A DNA stretch of 64,000 bases, from positions 1 to 64,000 of the forward strand of contig JAAHGL010000026.1 of the NCBI GenBank assembly GCA_010692635.1, read 5' to 3'. The DNA comes from Symploca sp. SIO2C1. GTDB lineage: Bacteria > Cyanobacteriota > Cyanobacteriia > Cyanobacteriales > Coleofasciculaceae. Under the pieces are notes generated by a model that was not told the origin of the DNA, made no database searches, and worked only from the letters and a program-made list of their open reading frames with translations. This document shows positions 34,382 to 42,841 of this stretch, in pieces (positions within the stretch are counted from its first letter, which is position 1; the number at the start of each line of letters is the position of its first letter). The translations under genes and the position numbers were made by a program.

Positions 34382-34732
34382 ATGTCTAGTTTCAATTTTT
34401 TCAACTCTCTTGCTGTTTTTTTCAAGTCTTTTGCTGCACAGACTCAATCCCAAGAAAACAACTCCGTTAGTCGTTTAACAAAGGAAGCACTCGAAAAGGA
34501 AGCGATCGTCGATGAGGAAATACGACCTAATCAAACTGGACGTGTGCGTTTCCGGGACAGCTGGTGGCCTGCTCGGTGTGAGCAACCAATTATCCTAACT
34601 CCAGGTGAGAGAGTTTATGTAGTAGGAAGATTTAACATCACGCTACTAGTCAAACCTCGTCCCCTAATAACCTTAGACGCATTTACCTTGCATCTTCCAG
34701 ACGGGCGAAACGCTCATCCCACAAGAAACTGA
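34382..34732 (+). CDS. NfeD-like OB-fold domain protein
   Basis: About 116 residues from ATG 34382, preceded by TGAGG. The C-terminal 70 residues show the NfeD/OB-fold pattern: GRVRFRDSWWPARCEQPIIL, then PGERVYVVGRFNITLLVKPR. The N-terminus (FNFFNSLAVFFKSFAAQTQS) is weakly hydrophobic. NfeD proteins usually partner stomatin/SPFH proteins in membranes; no SPFH gene is nearby, so this is a stand-alone, truncated-type NfeD as is common in cyanobacteria. Function uncertain. Confidence 0.65.
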   Translation: MSSFNFFNSLAVFFKSFAAQTQSQENNSVSRLTKEALEKEAIVDEEIRPNQTGRVRFRDSWWPARCEQPIILTPGERVYVVGRFNITLLVKPRPLITLDAFTLHLPDGRNAHPTRN

Positions 34733-34828
34733 TGATTCAATTTATCAAGCAAAAATCACTCTAAACCAGGGCAAAGGCATCTACTTTCTGAACTAAATTC
34801 TGAATGTAATTTGTTGAGGTTTTTAGCG

Positions 34829-35011
34829 ATGTTACACTCAAACTGCACCCACGATTGCCATAGAGGTCACTGCCCATTTGTGCAAGATCACCATAACCAA
34901 AATAGATATGTATGTCTTAAATGTGGCATCGAGCGTTCTATCGACCGATTCAACGGTAGTTTGTTTTTCATGTTGTTAGTGAGCGTTGGTATGATAATAC
35001 TAATTCTCTAA
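34829..35011 (+). CDS. Small zinc-ribbon-like membrane protein
   Basis: A 60-residue protein from ATG 34829 (GAGG upstream). The N-terminal half has Cys/His pairs (CTHDCHRGHCPF, then YVCLKCG) that could bind zinc. The C-terminal 20 residues are a hydrophobic helix (LFFMLLVSVGMIILIL), so it is probably a tail-anchored membrane protein. Family not known to me. Confidence 0.5.
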   Translation: MLHSNCTHDCHRGHCPFVQDHHNQNRYVCLKCGIERSIDRFNGSLFFMLLVSVGMIILIL

Positions 35012-35056
35012 GATGTAGGGTGGGCAATGCCAAGCATGAACTTGAAGCTTAGTATG

Positions 35057-37300
35057 TCACTTTTTATGCTTAAGATTAATTGGCATTGCTTGTGGAGCAA
35101 CAATGACTCTACCAATTAAACAGCTTTGCTCATAGCCACAAGTTTGCAAACTCTTGAGACATTCATCAGCATTTTCGGTGGGAATAGCGGCTATGAGTCC
35201 ACCAGATGTTTGAGGATCAAATAACAGCTGGTATTTGGGTAAATCACTAACCTCGGCAGAGTTATTAATATAGATAGCTAGCTGCGAGTTTTGAGGATGT
35301 AGGGAACTAGTAATTCCCGCTTCCATAGTTTCTCTAGCTCCTGGCAAAATCGGTATGGCATCTAAGTCTAATTCAACGCCGACTTGGGAAGCTTTCACCA
35401 TCTCTAACAGGTGTCCCAACATTCCAAATCCGGTAATATCGGTGCAGGCTGTTGCACCATATTCCATGAGAACTTGAGCAGCGGCTTGATTGGAGAGTAA
35501 CATAGATGCGATCGCTTGCTCAATCCAGCGACCTTTGGCTTGATAGCGCATATCAGCGGCAAAGAGGGTTCCTGTACCAATAGCTTTCGTCAAAATCAGT
35601 ACTTGACCCGGTTTCATCCCACTTTTGCGCAATAGTTGCTCTTGAGAAACTAATCCGTTGCAAGATAGACCAAAGGCTAATTCTGCTCCTTCAGTAGTAT
35701 GACCTCCAATTAAGGCAGTTTGACACTGTTGAAGAATTTTATTAGCTCCCGACATTAATTGATAGAGAGTCTCCTCAATCTTCTTTGGTGTTCCGTAGGG
35801 AATAGTAGCAACAGCTAAGACACTGTGAGGAGTTGCTCCCATAGCAAAAATATCACTCAAACAGTGATTGGTGGCAATTTGACCGAAGAGATAAGGGTCA
35901 TCAATCAGACTGCGAAAATAATCTACAGTTTGTACCAACAATTGACTTGCTGGTACTTGTACAACCGCTGCATCATCTGGGTCACTCAGTCCCATAATAA
36001 TATCAGGTTTTCCCTCGATGGTAAGCCGTTTGAGTACCTTTTCTAGGGTTGTACTACCGACTTTTGCACCACAGCCTGCACAGTACATTTTCGGCTGACT
36101 TTCCTTTTCTTCCATTAAAGGTAAATCATCAAACTTATCCATAAATTTGCGGTCAATTTTGTCTTTCCATCGCCACAATAGAGGTGAGTGCCAACCCCAA
36201 GATGACCAAGAAGCGATCGCTTTTTTGTCTCCGGTACCAATTAAACTTAAATATCGGGCTTGGGGATGGTAAGGAAGTAGTTTTTGTCCTAAGATAATAC
36301 GTTGTAGATTGTTAAATAAAGGCTTTCCCTGGCGAACAGCAAAGACTCCAGCTTTTGGTCGCTGGTAATTTTGCATGGTAGCAATATCTCCCGTCGCAAA
36401 GATCTGGGGATGGGAAATTGATTGTAGGGTATCTTTAACCAGAATAAACCCAGGCTCATCAGTGGCTAGTCCTGAGGCTTTAATCCAACTGGGAGCCGAA
36501 GCTTGAGTCACCCAAAAGCATTGGTTGCATTCGATTTTTAAGCCAGACTCACAGATAATTTTGAGGAGTGGGGATTGCTCGATATTGGCGGATATTTGAC
36601 TGACGTTTTCCCCTAAATGAAGTTTAATTCGTCGCTGCAAGAAAATTTTTTTTAAGTGACTGCTAACCCAACTATTGTGCTGGGGTAACAGTTGTCTACC
36701 CCGATGCAATAGATGTATTTTTAAATTCTCTGTTGGCTGACCAGCATCAGTCAAGATGCGATACAATTTTGCTTGTACGTTGAGAGCAAGTTCTACTCCA
36801 CCAGCTCCACCGCCAACGATAGCCAAAGTGAGAGGACAGGTGGGATTTTCTTGGACTTGGGTGGTGATTTGCTCCCAGGCTGCCAAAAACTGGGGGACAG
36901 GTTTAGCAGGGATAGCATACTTAGCTGCACCAGGTGTACCAACTGTTACTGGCGTACTGCCAATATCAATGGATAAATAATCAAAGGCAACGGGGGGATG
37001 ATTAGCACAAATCACCTTATGATTAGTTAAGTCCAAACCAATCGCTTGGTCTTGATATAATTGAGCTTTGGCAAACACAGCTAGACGACGCAAGTCGATA
37101 TGAGCTTCATCATAGCTGTAAAAACCAGCTAAGTGACCCGGTAGCATTCCCGAATAAGGAGTGTGGAGAGTATCGGTAATCAGGATCAAACGAATGCCAG
37201 GAAGAGGATTCATGGCAAACATTTTAAGAGCGATCGCATGACTATGACCACCGCCAACTAAGACTAAATCTGTGGTGATAGGATGAAGAGCTTGCTCCAT
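35057..37300 (-). CDS. selD: Fused NADH-dehydrogenase-like flavoprotein and selenide, water dikinase (SelD)
   Basis: A 747-residue two-enzyme fusion. Residues 1-390 are a pyridine-nucleotide-disulfide (type II NADH dehydrogenase-like) oxidoreductase: FAD motif VLVGGGHSHAIAL, NAD motif LAIVGGGAGGVELAL and FATGDIATMQ. Residues 400-747 are SelD, with MYCAGCGAKVG (Cys407/Cys410 region and catalytic Lys413), LSDPDDAAV and GGHTTEGAELAFGL. SelD makes selenophosphate from selenide and ATP for Sec or 2-selenouridine tRNA. The fusion is common in cyanobacteria; the flavoprotein may supply reduced selenium. The active-site residue is Cys here rather than Sec. No selA, selB or ybbB gene is in the window. 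Confidence 0.9.
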   Translation of the reverse strand: MEQALHPITTDLVLVGGGHSHAIALKMFAMNPLPGIRLILITDTLHTPYSGMLPGHLAGFYSYDEAHIDLRRLAVFAKAQLYQDQAIGLDLTNHKVICANHPPVAFDYLSIDIGSTPVTVGTPGAAKYAIPAKPVPQFLAAWEQITTQVQENPTCPLTLAIVGGGAGGVELALNVQAKLYRILTDAGQPTENLKIHLLHRGRQLLPQHNSWVSSHLKKIFLQRRIKLHLGENVSQISANIEQSPLLKIICESGLKIECNQCFWVTQASAPSWIKASGLATDEPGFILVKDTLQSISHPQIFATGDIATMQNYQRPKAGVFAVRQGKPLFNNLQRIILGQKLLPYHPQARYLSLIGTGDKKAIASWSSWGWHSPLLWRWKDKIDRKFMDKFDDLPLMEEKESQPKMYCAGCGAKVGSTTLEKVLKRLTIEGKPDIIMGLSDPDDAAVVQVPASQLLVQTVDYFRSLIDDPYLFGQIATNHCLSDIFAMGATPHSVLAVATIPYGTPKKIEETLYQLMSGANKILQQCQTALIGGHTTEGAELAFGLSCNGLVSQEQLLRKSGMKPGQVLILTKAIGTGTLFAADMRYQAKGRWIEQAIASMLLSNQAAAQVLMEYGATACTDITGFGMLGHLLEMVKASQVGVELDLDAIPILPGARETMEAGITSSLHPQNSQLAIYINNSAEVSDLPKYQLLFDPQTSGGLIAAIPTENADECLKSLQTCGYEQSCLIGRVIVAPQAMPINLKHKK

Positions 37301-37523
37301 GAGAGCTATTGAACCATACCAATTGAGATTTTAAATTTTAGATTTTAGATTTTAGATTTTTCAGTTGATCCAAATTAGATGGATTTTAGCTTATTTAAGA
37401 GCAGTTCCACAGGCGGCGCACCGCAGTTAAGAAGGGAAGAAACAAGGTCTTTTCCTCTTCCCTTGGAGCCTCCTGTTCCCCTCCTTGGAGGGGTTAGGGG
37501 TGGGTTCTGCCTCCTGCCTTCTT

Positions 37524-38294
37524 TTAAATACCAGAACTATCTAAAAACTGCCGAATTTCTTTATCTCGAAGTTGACAATTTTCACCGACAGTCGTTTTTG
37601 CCCCTACAGCAGAAAGTTCCGAAGATAACGAATCAGCTGCTGATTGTTTACTAGACAAATCTTGTAGTTGTTGCTCCAGAGACTCAATCCTGTCTACTAA
37701 AGTGCGAATAACATTGGCTTCCGAATCAGGTAGACGGCCATGTTCTAGGGGATTTACTCGAACCCCTGAACGATAAATAATCCTGCCAGGAATACCTACC
37801 ACTGTGCAGTCAGAAGGGACATCTCGCAATACAACAGAGCCTGCCCCTATACGAACATTGTTACCAATTTGGATGTTACCTAAAACTTTAGCACCTGCAC
37901 CAATTACAGCATTTTCTCCCAGGGTTGGATGCCGCTTGCCACTTTCCTTACCAGTACCACCCAAGGTAACGCCTTGGTAAATAAGGCAGTAGTCTCCAAT
38001 AATGGTAGTTTCTCCAATGACGACGCCCATGCCATGGTCAATAAAAACTCCCTTACCAATAGTGGCACCAGGATGAATTTCAATACCAGTCAAAAAGCGG
38101 GAAAACTGAGAAAGCAATCTGGGAATCAAGGGAACTCCCAAAATGTGTAGCCAGTGACAGAAACGATGAGACAGTAATGCCTGCAAACCAGGGTAGCAGA
38201 ACAAAACTTCTAGCCAGTTACGAGCAGCAGGGTCGCGCTCAAAGATAATGCGAAAGTCAGTAATTAGGGCAGATAGCACAAGCAAGTTACCCAA
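37524..38294 (-). CDS. cysE: Serine O-acetyltransferase
   Basis: About 256 residues. It catalyses acetyl-CoA plus L-serine to O-acetylserine, the first step of cysteine synthesis. The left-handed beta-helix hexapeptide repeats run from about 65 to 170 ([60 protein letters not shown]). The catalytic His-Asp pair lies in DHGMG and in [17 protein letters not shown], and GIPGRII closes the domain. It is the short plant-like form. The only starts before the conserved [14 protein letters not shown] are TTG (38294) or GTG (38279), so the exact start is uncertain. Downstream it runs towards a repeat-rich gap next to selD. Confidence 0.92.
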   Translation of the reverse strand: MGNLLVLSALITDFRIIFERDPAARNWLEVLFCYPGLQALLSHRFCHWLHILGVPLIPRLLSQFSRFLTGIEIHPGATIGKGVFIDHGMGVVIGETTIIGDYCLIYQGVTLGGTGKESGKRHPTLGENAVIGAGAKVLGNIQIGNNVRIGAGSVVLRDVPSDCTVVGIPGRIIYRSGVRVNPLEHGRLPDSEANVIRTLVDRIESLEQQLQDLSSKQSAADSLSSELSAVGAKTTVGENCQLRDKEIRQFLDSSGI

Positions 38295-38331
38295 TGAACG
38301 GTACAGTCACTGACTATCTTACCGTTCCTTG

Positions 38332-38841
38332 CTACTCTCGCACAGTTAGGGTGTAATTTAGCATTTGTTCAGGATCCATTGTACCTACCCAAATCCAGTA
38401 AGTACCAGCTTTCCAGGTGAGGTTCGTGACAGTATTATGATCGACGGTGGCATCATTAGTGGATTCTATGCCATCAGCACAACGAAAGGTTTGGCTATTA
38501 GGCCCTTGGATTACTAAGGTTGTACCTTTTCCTCCACTGTTGACGCCCACACTTAGATTGGAGAAATCTTGCTCTAAAACCAACTTGTGATCTGCAGTGG
38601 TATCACCAAAACCAACACAGGGGTTACCGTTATGATCGGTATTGGCAATAGATGATAAGGAGTAAGAGCCACTTGTATAACCTCCAACTTGTCCTCCTTC
38701 TGGAGTAAGACCTGGGGTAAAACCAGGTGATAGAGTCAAACTGTCAAAATTTGCCTCTTTATTTTCCTCTTGGGATAAGACAGGTATAGCTTTTAAGGCT
38801 ACTATCAAAGAAATGACACTAATTACATATAATCGTCGCAT
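38332..38841 (-). CDS. Secreted protein with PPC-like beta-sandwich domain
   Basis: 169 residues. A signal peptide is clear (RRLYVISVISLIVALKAIPV, then LSQEEN with cleavage near residue 23). The mature part has Gly/Ser-rich segments, one conserved Cys pair (NPCVGFGD and FRCADG) and WKAGTYWIWVGTMDPEQMLN, followed by YTLTVRE, typical of pre-peptidase C-terminal (PPC)-like domains in cyanobacterial secreted proteins. It has no enzyme motif. It probably works in the periplasm or outside. Confidence 0.65.
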   Translation of the reverse strand: MRRLYVISVISLIVALKAIPVLSQEENKEANFDSLTLSPGFTPGLTPEGGQVGGYTSGSYSLSSIANTDHNGNPCVGFGDTTADHKLVLEQDFSNLSVGVNSGGKGTTLVIQGPNSQTFRCADGIESTNDATVDHNTVTNLTWKAGTYWIWVGTMDPEQMLNYTLTVRE

Positions 38842-38865
38842 TATTTATCTACTCCTAGCGAGATT

Positions 38866-38949
38866 GATAATGGATAATGGATAATGGATAATGGATAATG
38901 GATAATGGATAATTGATAATTGATAATTGATAATTGATAATTAATAATT
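38866..38949. repeat. Heptanucleotide tandem repeat (ATGGATA then ATTGATA)
   Basis: About eleven 7-bp units change from ATGGATA to ATTGATA part-way along the array. It lies directly upstream of the secreted-protein gene. Confidence 0.9.
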
Positions 38950-39092
38950 GTCAATTTTTGAACTTCTCTTTTACTCCCAGTTGAGAAAGGAGTTTTGAGA
39001 CTCTCATCGCTCTCAAGCTAGGGATTATTCAGAATCATCGCTTTCTTAACATCAGTCTAATCAGGTCTTACATGATAAAGTCGCTACTGCTG

Positions 39093-39221
39093 TGACCCAG
39101 CTAAAATGGTGCAATAGGTAGGTTGGGTGGAGCGATAGCGTAACCTAACATCGGAGTACACTGTGTTGGGTTTCACTTCGTTCAACCTAACCTACAGTTT
39201 TAGTCGTACTATGCCACTACT
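39093..39221. repeat. MITE-like dispersed repeat, TAGGTTGGGT family (long copy)
   Basis: It matches 7769-7891 along its length: GCTAAAATGGTGCAATAGGT, then AGGTTGGGTGGAGCGATAGC, then GGGTTTCACTTCGTTC, then CCTACAGTTTTAGTCG, then TGCCACTAC. Ends are inverted (CTAAAAT / AGTTTTAG). It is non-coding. Confidence 0.75.
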
Positions 39222-39302
39222 AGTATTGCAGCTTCTTTTGGGCAATCCGAGAGCAACAAATGTGACAGTACCCTGTCTGCCACATACTATAGTTCGGTTG
39301 TC

Positions 39303-39740
39303 AGCACCCCCGGCTGAAGCACGGGGGCTTCATGCCTCTAGCTTCAGGTAGCTGACTAGCCTCAGTCCTTCGAGGACTCCGTTTTCTAAGTCATGACACC
39401 TTTGGGTGCTTTCCAGCTCATCGATAAATATGGCTTCCCGAAACGACACAGGTTACGAGTGCAAGTCCATAAAGGCTTCAAGACCGGAGATAGGGTTAAA
39501 GCAGTGGTCACTGCTGGCAAGAAGATTGGAACCTATGTGGGGCGGGTGCTATGTCGTGCCTCTGGCAGTTTTGATATTGCGACCCAAAGTGGCAGAGTGA
39601 CAGGGATTAGCCACAAGTATTGTCGGCCTATTTACCAAAAGGATGGATATGCCTATGCATAACGGGTTGACGGCGGCTAAAGCCGCACGTTCGTTTTTCC
39701 TCCCTGCTCTCTCAGAGACAGGGCTTCCAAACGTATCAGA
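39303..39740 (+). mobile_element. Internally deleted IscB-type IS200/IS605 element
   Basis: The left part has a stem CCCCCG...CGGGGG (39308-39328) followed by GC-rich sequence with further short stems (AGTCCTTCGAGGACT at 39365-39379). The centre is the last 89 codons of an IscB-like gene. The right part has CGGCGGCT...AGCCGC near 39670 and CCCTGCTCTCTCAGAGACAGGG at about 39702-39723. This layout (structured left end, HNH/RuvC gene end, hairpin right end) fits an IscB (ISC) transposon that has lost most of its gene. The left region may be a remnant of the omega-RNA. Confidence 0.6.
39393..39662 (+). pseudogene. C-terminal remnant of IscB-like RRXRR/HNH endonuclease
   Basis: The product reads LIDKYGFPKRHRLRVQVHKG, FKTGDRVKAVVTAGKKIGTY, VGRVLCRASGSFDIATQSGR and VTGISHKYCRPIYQKDGYAY. 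These match the conserved last 80 residues of IscB-type proteins. The arginine-rich RuvC-I start (RRXRR), bridge helix and HNH centre are all missing, so it cannot be an active nuclease. The ATG at 39393 is fortuitous. Confidence 0.75.
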
Positions 39741-39770
39741 TATTTACGTGATTACTTTTGTGGAGGTACT

Positions 39771-39932
39771 ATGCCGTTTATTATCTTAATTTTGCTAGCG
39801 CTATTTAGCAATTGGCTTTTTTCAGAAGCTCTTGTATTGTTTCCTGTGGCTATCCTCGATTCCTTTAAGCCTCTAACCTCTCTAACACTGGTGGTTGCCT
39901 TGCTAGCATTATTTTGGTGTTTTGGAGAATGA
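39771..39932 (+). CDS. Small membrane protein, 53 residues
   Basis: ATG 39771 follows TGGAGG at 5 nt, an excellent ribosome binding site. The product is almost all hydrophobic: MPFIILILLALFSNWLFSEA, then VLFPVAILDSFKPLTS, then LTLVVALLALFWCFGE, giving two membrane spans with a short loop. Family not recognised. It lies just outside the IscB relic and ends in a heptamer array. Confidence 0.55.
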   Translation: MPFIILILLALFSNWLFSEALVLFPVAILDSFKPLTSLTLVVALLALFWCFGE

Positions 39933-39974
39933 TAATTGATAATTATTAATTATTAATTATTAATTATTAATTGA
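39931..39974. repeat. Heptanucleotide tandem repeat (AATTATT)
   Basis: About five 7-bp units (ATTATTA phase) start at the stop of the 53-residue gene and end just before the stop of the convergent TPR gene. Confidence 0.8.
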
Positions 39975-39977
39975 ATT

Positions 39978-42737
39978 TCAACCTCTAATTAACTGCCTGA
40001 ACCATTCATCATCTCGAATAACCTCAAAATCTCGGTCGGTTCTTGCCTGTTGTCGATAGCTGGGATTAAGCTTGATTGCTTGTTGTAGGTTTTTCAAAGC
40101 TGAGTCATCTTCCCCTTGTAGTACACAACAAACAGCTTTGTTGTAATAAGCATCGGCATAGTTAGGTTTAGCTTCCAAGGCTTTGTTAAAACTCAGCATC
40201 GCTTCTTCATCTCGCTCTAGCTGAACTAAAGCAAAACCTCGGTGGTTCCAAGCTTTATGGGAGTTGGGTTTAAATTTAATGGTTTTGTCAAAAGAAGCAA
40301 TGGCTTCTTCATAGCGTTTCAATTCTTCTAAAGCAAGACCTCGATTAAGCCAAGCAACGGCATCCTCAGGCTGACATTGAGTAGCTCGATCAAAGGAAGT
40401 GAAAGCTTCTTCACGCTGCTGTAGAATGCCTAAGGCTACCCCTCTGTTTACCCAAGCTTCATGATAATCGGAGTTAACCTCAATTGCTTGATCATAAGAA
40501 GAAATTGCTTCTTCGTACTTCTTCAACCTTGCTAAGGCAATACCCCGATTTAACCAGGCTTTTTCCTCAGTAGGCTGGAGGCGAATTACCTCATCAAAAG
40601 TTGCGATCGCTTTTTCATACTGCTTTAATTCCATTAGGGCAATGCCTCTTTGATACCAACTATCAGAATCATCGCCATTAATTGCCAAAGCTTTATCTAA
40701 AGATGCGATCGCTTCTTCATATCTTCCTAATTCTCTCAGAGCTGTGCCCCTTTGTTGCCAAACGGTAGGAATATTTGGCTGAAGTTCAATCCCTTTGTCA
40801 TAATTAGCGATCGCTTCTTCATAGCGCTTCTGTGATAATAGGGTATCTCCTTGTTTAAGATAATCATCCGCCTTGAAGAATAGTTGAGGATGATTAGATT
40901 GCAATATATCGAGTTGTGCTGTCAGGAGCTGGATTTTCTCTTGCGCTTCAGCGATGAAGGAGTCGGAGATGAATTGAGGTGTAATTTCAGCCAATTTTTG
41001 TAGAATTTCGTCCTTTTGAACTTGAGCATCTGATTGTAATTTAGATAAATCAGTAGCTAGTTCAGTTTCTGTTTTTTGCAGATTCTGGAGGGTTAGATCC
41101 TTCTGCTCTTGAGCACCGAGGTTTAATTGGGAGAGTTGTGCCTCAAACTTAGTTTCCAATTTCTCCAGATTATGGCTAATCTTATCCTTTTGAGTGCGAA
41201 CCTCTGACTTGAAAGCCGACAGTTGCTCGTCAAGCTCAGCTTGGGATTTCTCTAAATTCTCAAAAATCTGTTCCCTGCGTTCATCAGTCCCCGATTGCCA
41301 GTTTGAGAGTTCAGTAGCAAACTCAGACTCTAGTTTTTGTAGATTTTCGCCTATTGCCTCCTTTTTAGCTTGAAGATCCGACTGCAATTGGGATTTTCCA
41401 CTAGCCAACTCGGTTTCCACCTGCTCTAGATATTTACCCATTGTCTCCTGCTGAGCTTGAAGATCTGACTGTAATTGGGATTTTCCACTAGCCAATTCAG
41501 CTTCTGCTTGCTCTAGATGCTGACGTATTGCGTCTTTATAACCTTGGGTATCTGACTGTAGCTCTGACTTTTGAGTAGCTAGCTCAGTTTCGAGCTTTTG
41601 TAAATTCTCAGCCAGCTTATTTTTGTGTTCCTGAGCATCCGAGTGTAACTTTGATAACTGAGTCGCAAACTCAAAGTTGAGCTTTCCTAACTGCTCCAGA
41701 AGTTCATTTTTGCGTCCATCAGCCGTTGAATGCAGTTCTGATACTCCAGTACTAAATTCAGCCTCTAGTTTGGCTAAGTGCTCCAGGAGTTGATTTTTGC
41801 GTCCATCAGCCGTTGACTGTAGTTCTGATACTCCAGTACTAAACTCACTCTCCAGTTTTCCGAGGGTTGCTAAGGTTTGTTCTTTCTGTTGCTGAACCTC
41901 CTGCTGAGACTCAAGGCGCAGTTTATCCAGTTGAGGAGCAAGTTCAGCTTCTAGCTTGCCAAAATGTTCAAAAACAAGTTGTTTTTGCTCCTGAGCTCCT
42001 GATTGAAGTTCCGCGAGTTGCTCAGTAAACTCCAGTTCAGATTGTGCTAATTTTTGTAGAGTTAGTTCTTTTTGCTTATTCGTAGCTGACTGTGACTCAG
42101 AAAGTTGTTCAGTAAAGCCTGATTCTAACTGTACGAGCTTTTGTTGAGTACTTCCCAGCTGTGCCTCTAGTTCTTCAATATTGTGGGTTTTAAATTCAGA
42201 GAGTTCGGAGACTAGTTTAGATAAGGTTTCTCTATGGGTTTCGATATCTTGTTGGAATGCTTCAGCTTTATGATCTAGATTATCTTCGACAGCTTCAGCT
42301 CTTTGCAAAATGTTGCTGACTTCTTGTTTAGCACTAGCAAGCTGACTTTCCAAACCTCCCAATTCCTCTAAGTGTGCCTTGACAATCTCTGTAACCTCTC
42401 GAATTACTGATCTTCGCAGTATCCACAGAGCCGTGATTGCTGCGGCTAACAGCAAAGCTAGAATTGCCAGCAAAACATTGAACAGGGTTGTTGTTCGACT
42501 AAAGGCACGATTTGCTTCAGCTTGTACCTGCTCCTGAACTTGCTTTTCTTTCCGCAATTCCTCAAGCAATTCCTCCACCTCTTCTTGCTGTCGATTGTCT
42601 GCCTGAGCAAGAATCATTGTCGGAGACTCGGATAAGGGAGGTTTGGCACTAACCAAGCCAATAGATAGTAGGAAAGTGGAAACAAGGATTATGCCTTGGG
42701 AGAGTAAAGAGAAAATTGCTGGATTCTTGCGCTTCAT
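39978..42737 (-). CDS. Membrane-anchored coiled-coil and TPR-repeat protein
   Basis: 919 residues. It has a signal peptide or anchor (residues 8-32), a second TM helix (about 84-108, TTLFNVLLAILALLLAAAIT) and a coiled coil of about 500 residues. The coiled coil repeats with a 29-residue period (for example STADGRKNQLLEHLAKLEAE, repeating as STADGRKNELLEQLGKLNFE). About eight TPRs follow from residue 637 (YLKQGDTLLSQKRYEEAIAN). The 29-residue units are nearly identical in DNA at 41706-41760 and 41793-41847, so recent tandem duplication is visible. It is probably a periplasm-facing or inner-membrane scaffold. No partner is evident, although the binding-protein gene upstream also starts with a TM anchor. 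Confidence 0.8.
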   Translation of the reverse strand: MKRKNPAIFSLLSQGIILVSTFLLSIGLVSAKPPLSESPTMILAQADNRQQEEVEELLEELRKEKQVQEQVQAEANRAFSRTTTLFNVLLAILALLLAAAITALWILRRSVIREVTEIVKAHLEELGGLESQLASAKQEVSNILQRAEAVEDNLDHKAEAFQQDIETHRETLSKLVSELSEFKTHNIEELEAQLGSTQQKLVQLESGFTEQLSESQSATNKQKELTLQKLAQSELEFTEQLAELQSGAQEQKQLVFEHFGKLEAELAPQLDKLRLESQQEVQQQKEQTLATLGKLESEFSTGVSELQSTADGRKNQLLEHLAKLEAEFSTGVSELHSTADGRKNELLEQLGKLNFEFATQLSKLHSDAQEHKNKLAENLQKLETELATQKSELQSDTQGYKDAIRQHLEQAEAELASGKSQLQSDLQAQQETMGKYLEQVETELASGKSQLQSDLQAKKEAIGENLQKLESEFATELSNWQSGTDERREQIFENLEKSQAELDEQLSAFKSEVRTQKDKISHNLEKLETKFEAQLSQLNLGAQEQKDLTLQNLQKTETELATDLSKLQSDAQVQKDEILQKLAEITPQFISDSFIAEAQEKIQLLTAQLDILQSNHPQLFFKADDYLKQGDTLLSQKRYEEAIANYDKGIELQPNIPTVWQQRGTALRELGRYEEAIASLDKALAINGDDSDSWYQRGIALMELKQYEKAIATFDEVIRLQPTEEKAWLNRGIALARLKKYEEAISSYDQAIEVNSDYHEAWVNRGVALGILQQREEAFTSFDRATQCQPEDAVAWLNRGLALEELKRYEEAIASFDKTIKFKPNSHKAWNHRGFALVQLERDEEAMLSFNKALEAKPNYADAYYNKAVCCVLQGEDDSALKNLQQAIKLNPSYRQQARTDRDFEVIRDDEWFRQLIRG

Positions 42738-42754
42738 TGAGAATTGTTGTTTGT

Positions 42755-42795
42755 TGTTTGCTAATGGCTAATTGTTAATGGCTAATTGTTAATAG
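42755..42795. repeat. Short tandem repeat (GGCTAATTGTTAAT)
   Basis: Two and a half 14-bp units, each two related heptamers, lie upstream of the TPR gene. Confidence 0.65.
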
Positions 42796-42841
42796 GGAAT
42801 TTCTCTCTTGTCTCCCCATCTCCCCTGCCTTCAGAAGTGCC

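Noticed and set aside
37379-37654. 91-codon + strand frame over the cysE 3' end
   Set aside because: It lies across a CT-rich intergenic repeat and antisense to cysE; the product is low-complexity and lacks a ribosome binding site.
39163-39351. 62-codon frame before the IscB relic
   Set aside because: It is built from a MITE-like repeat and the element's left hairpin, and looks spurious.
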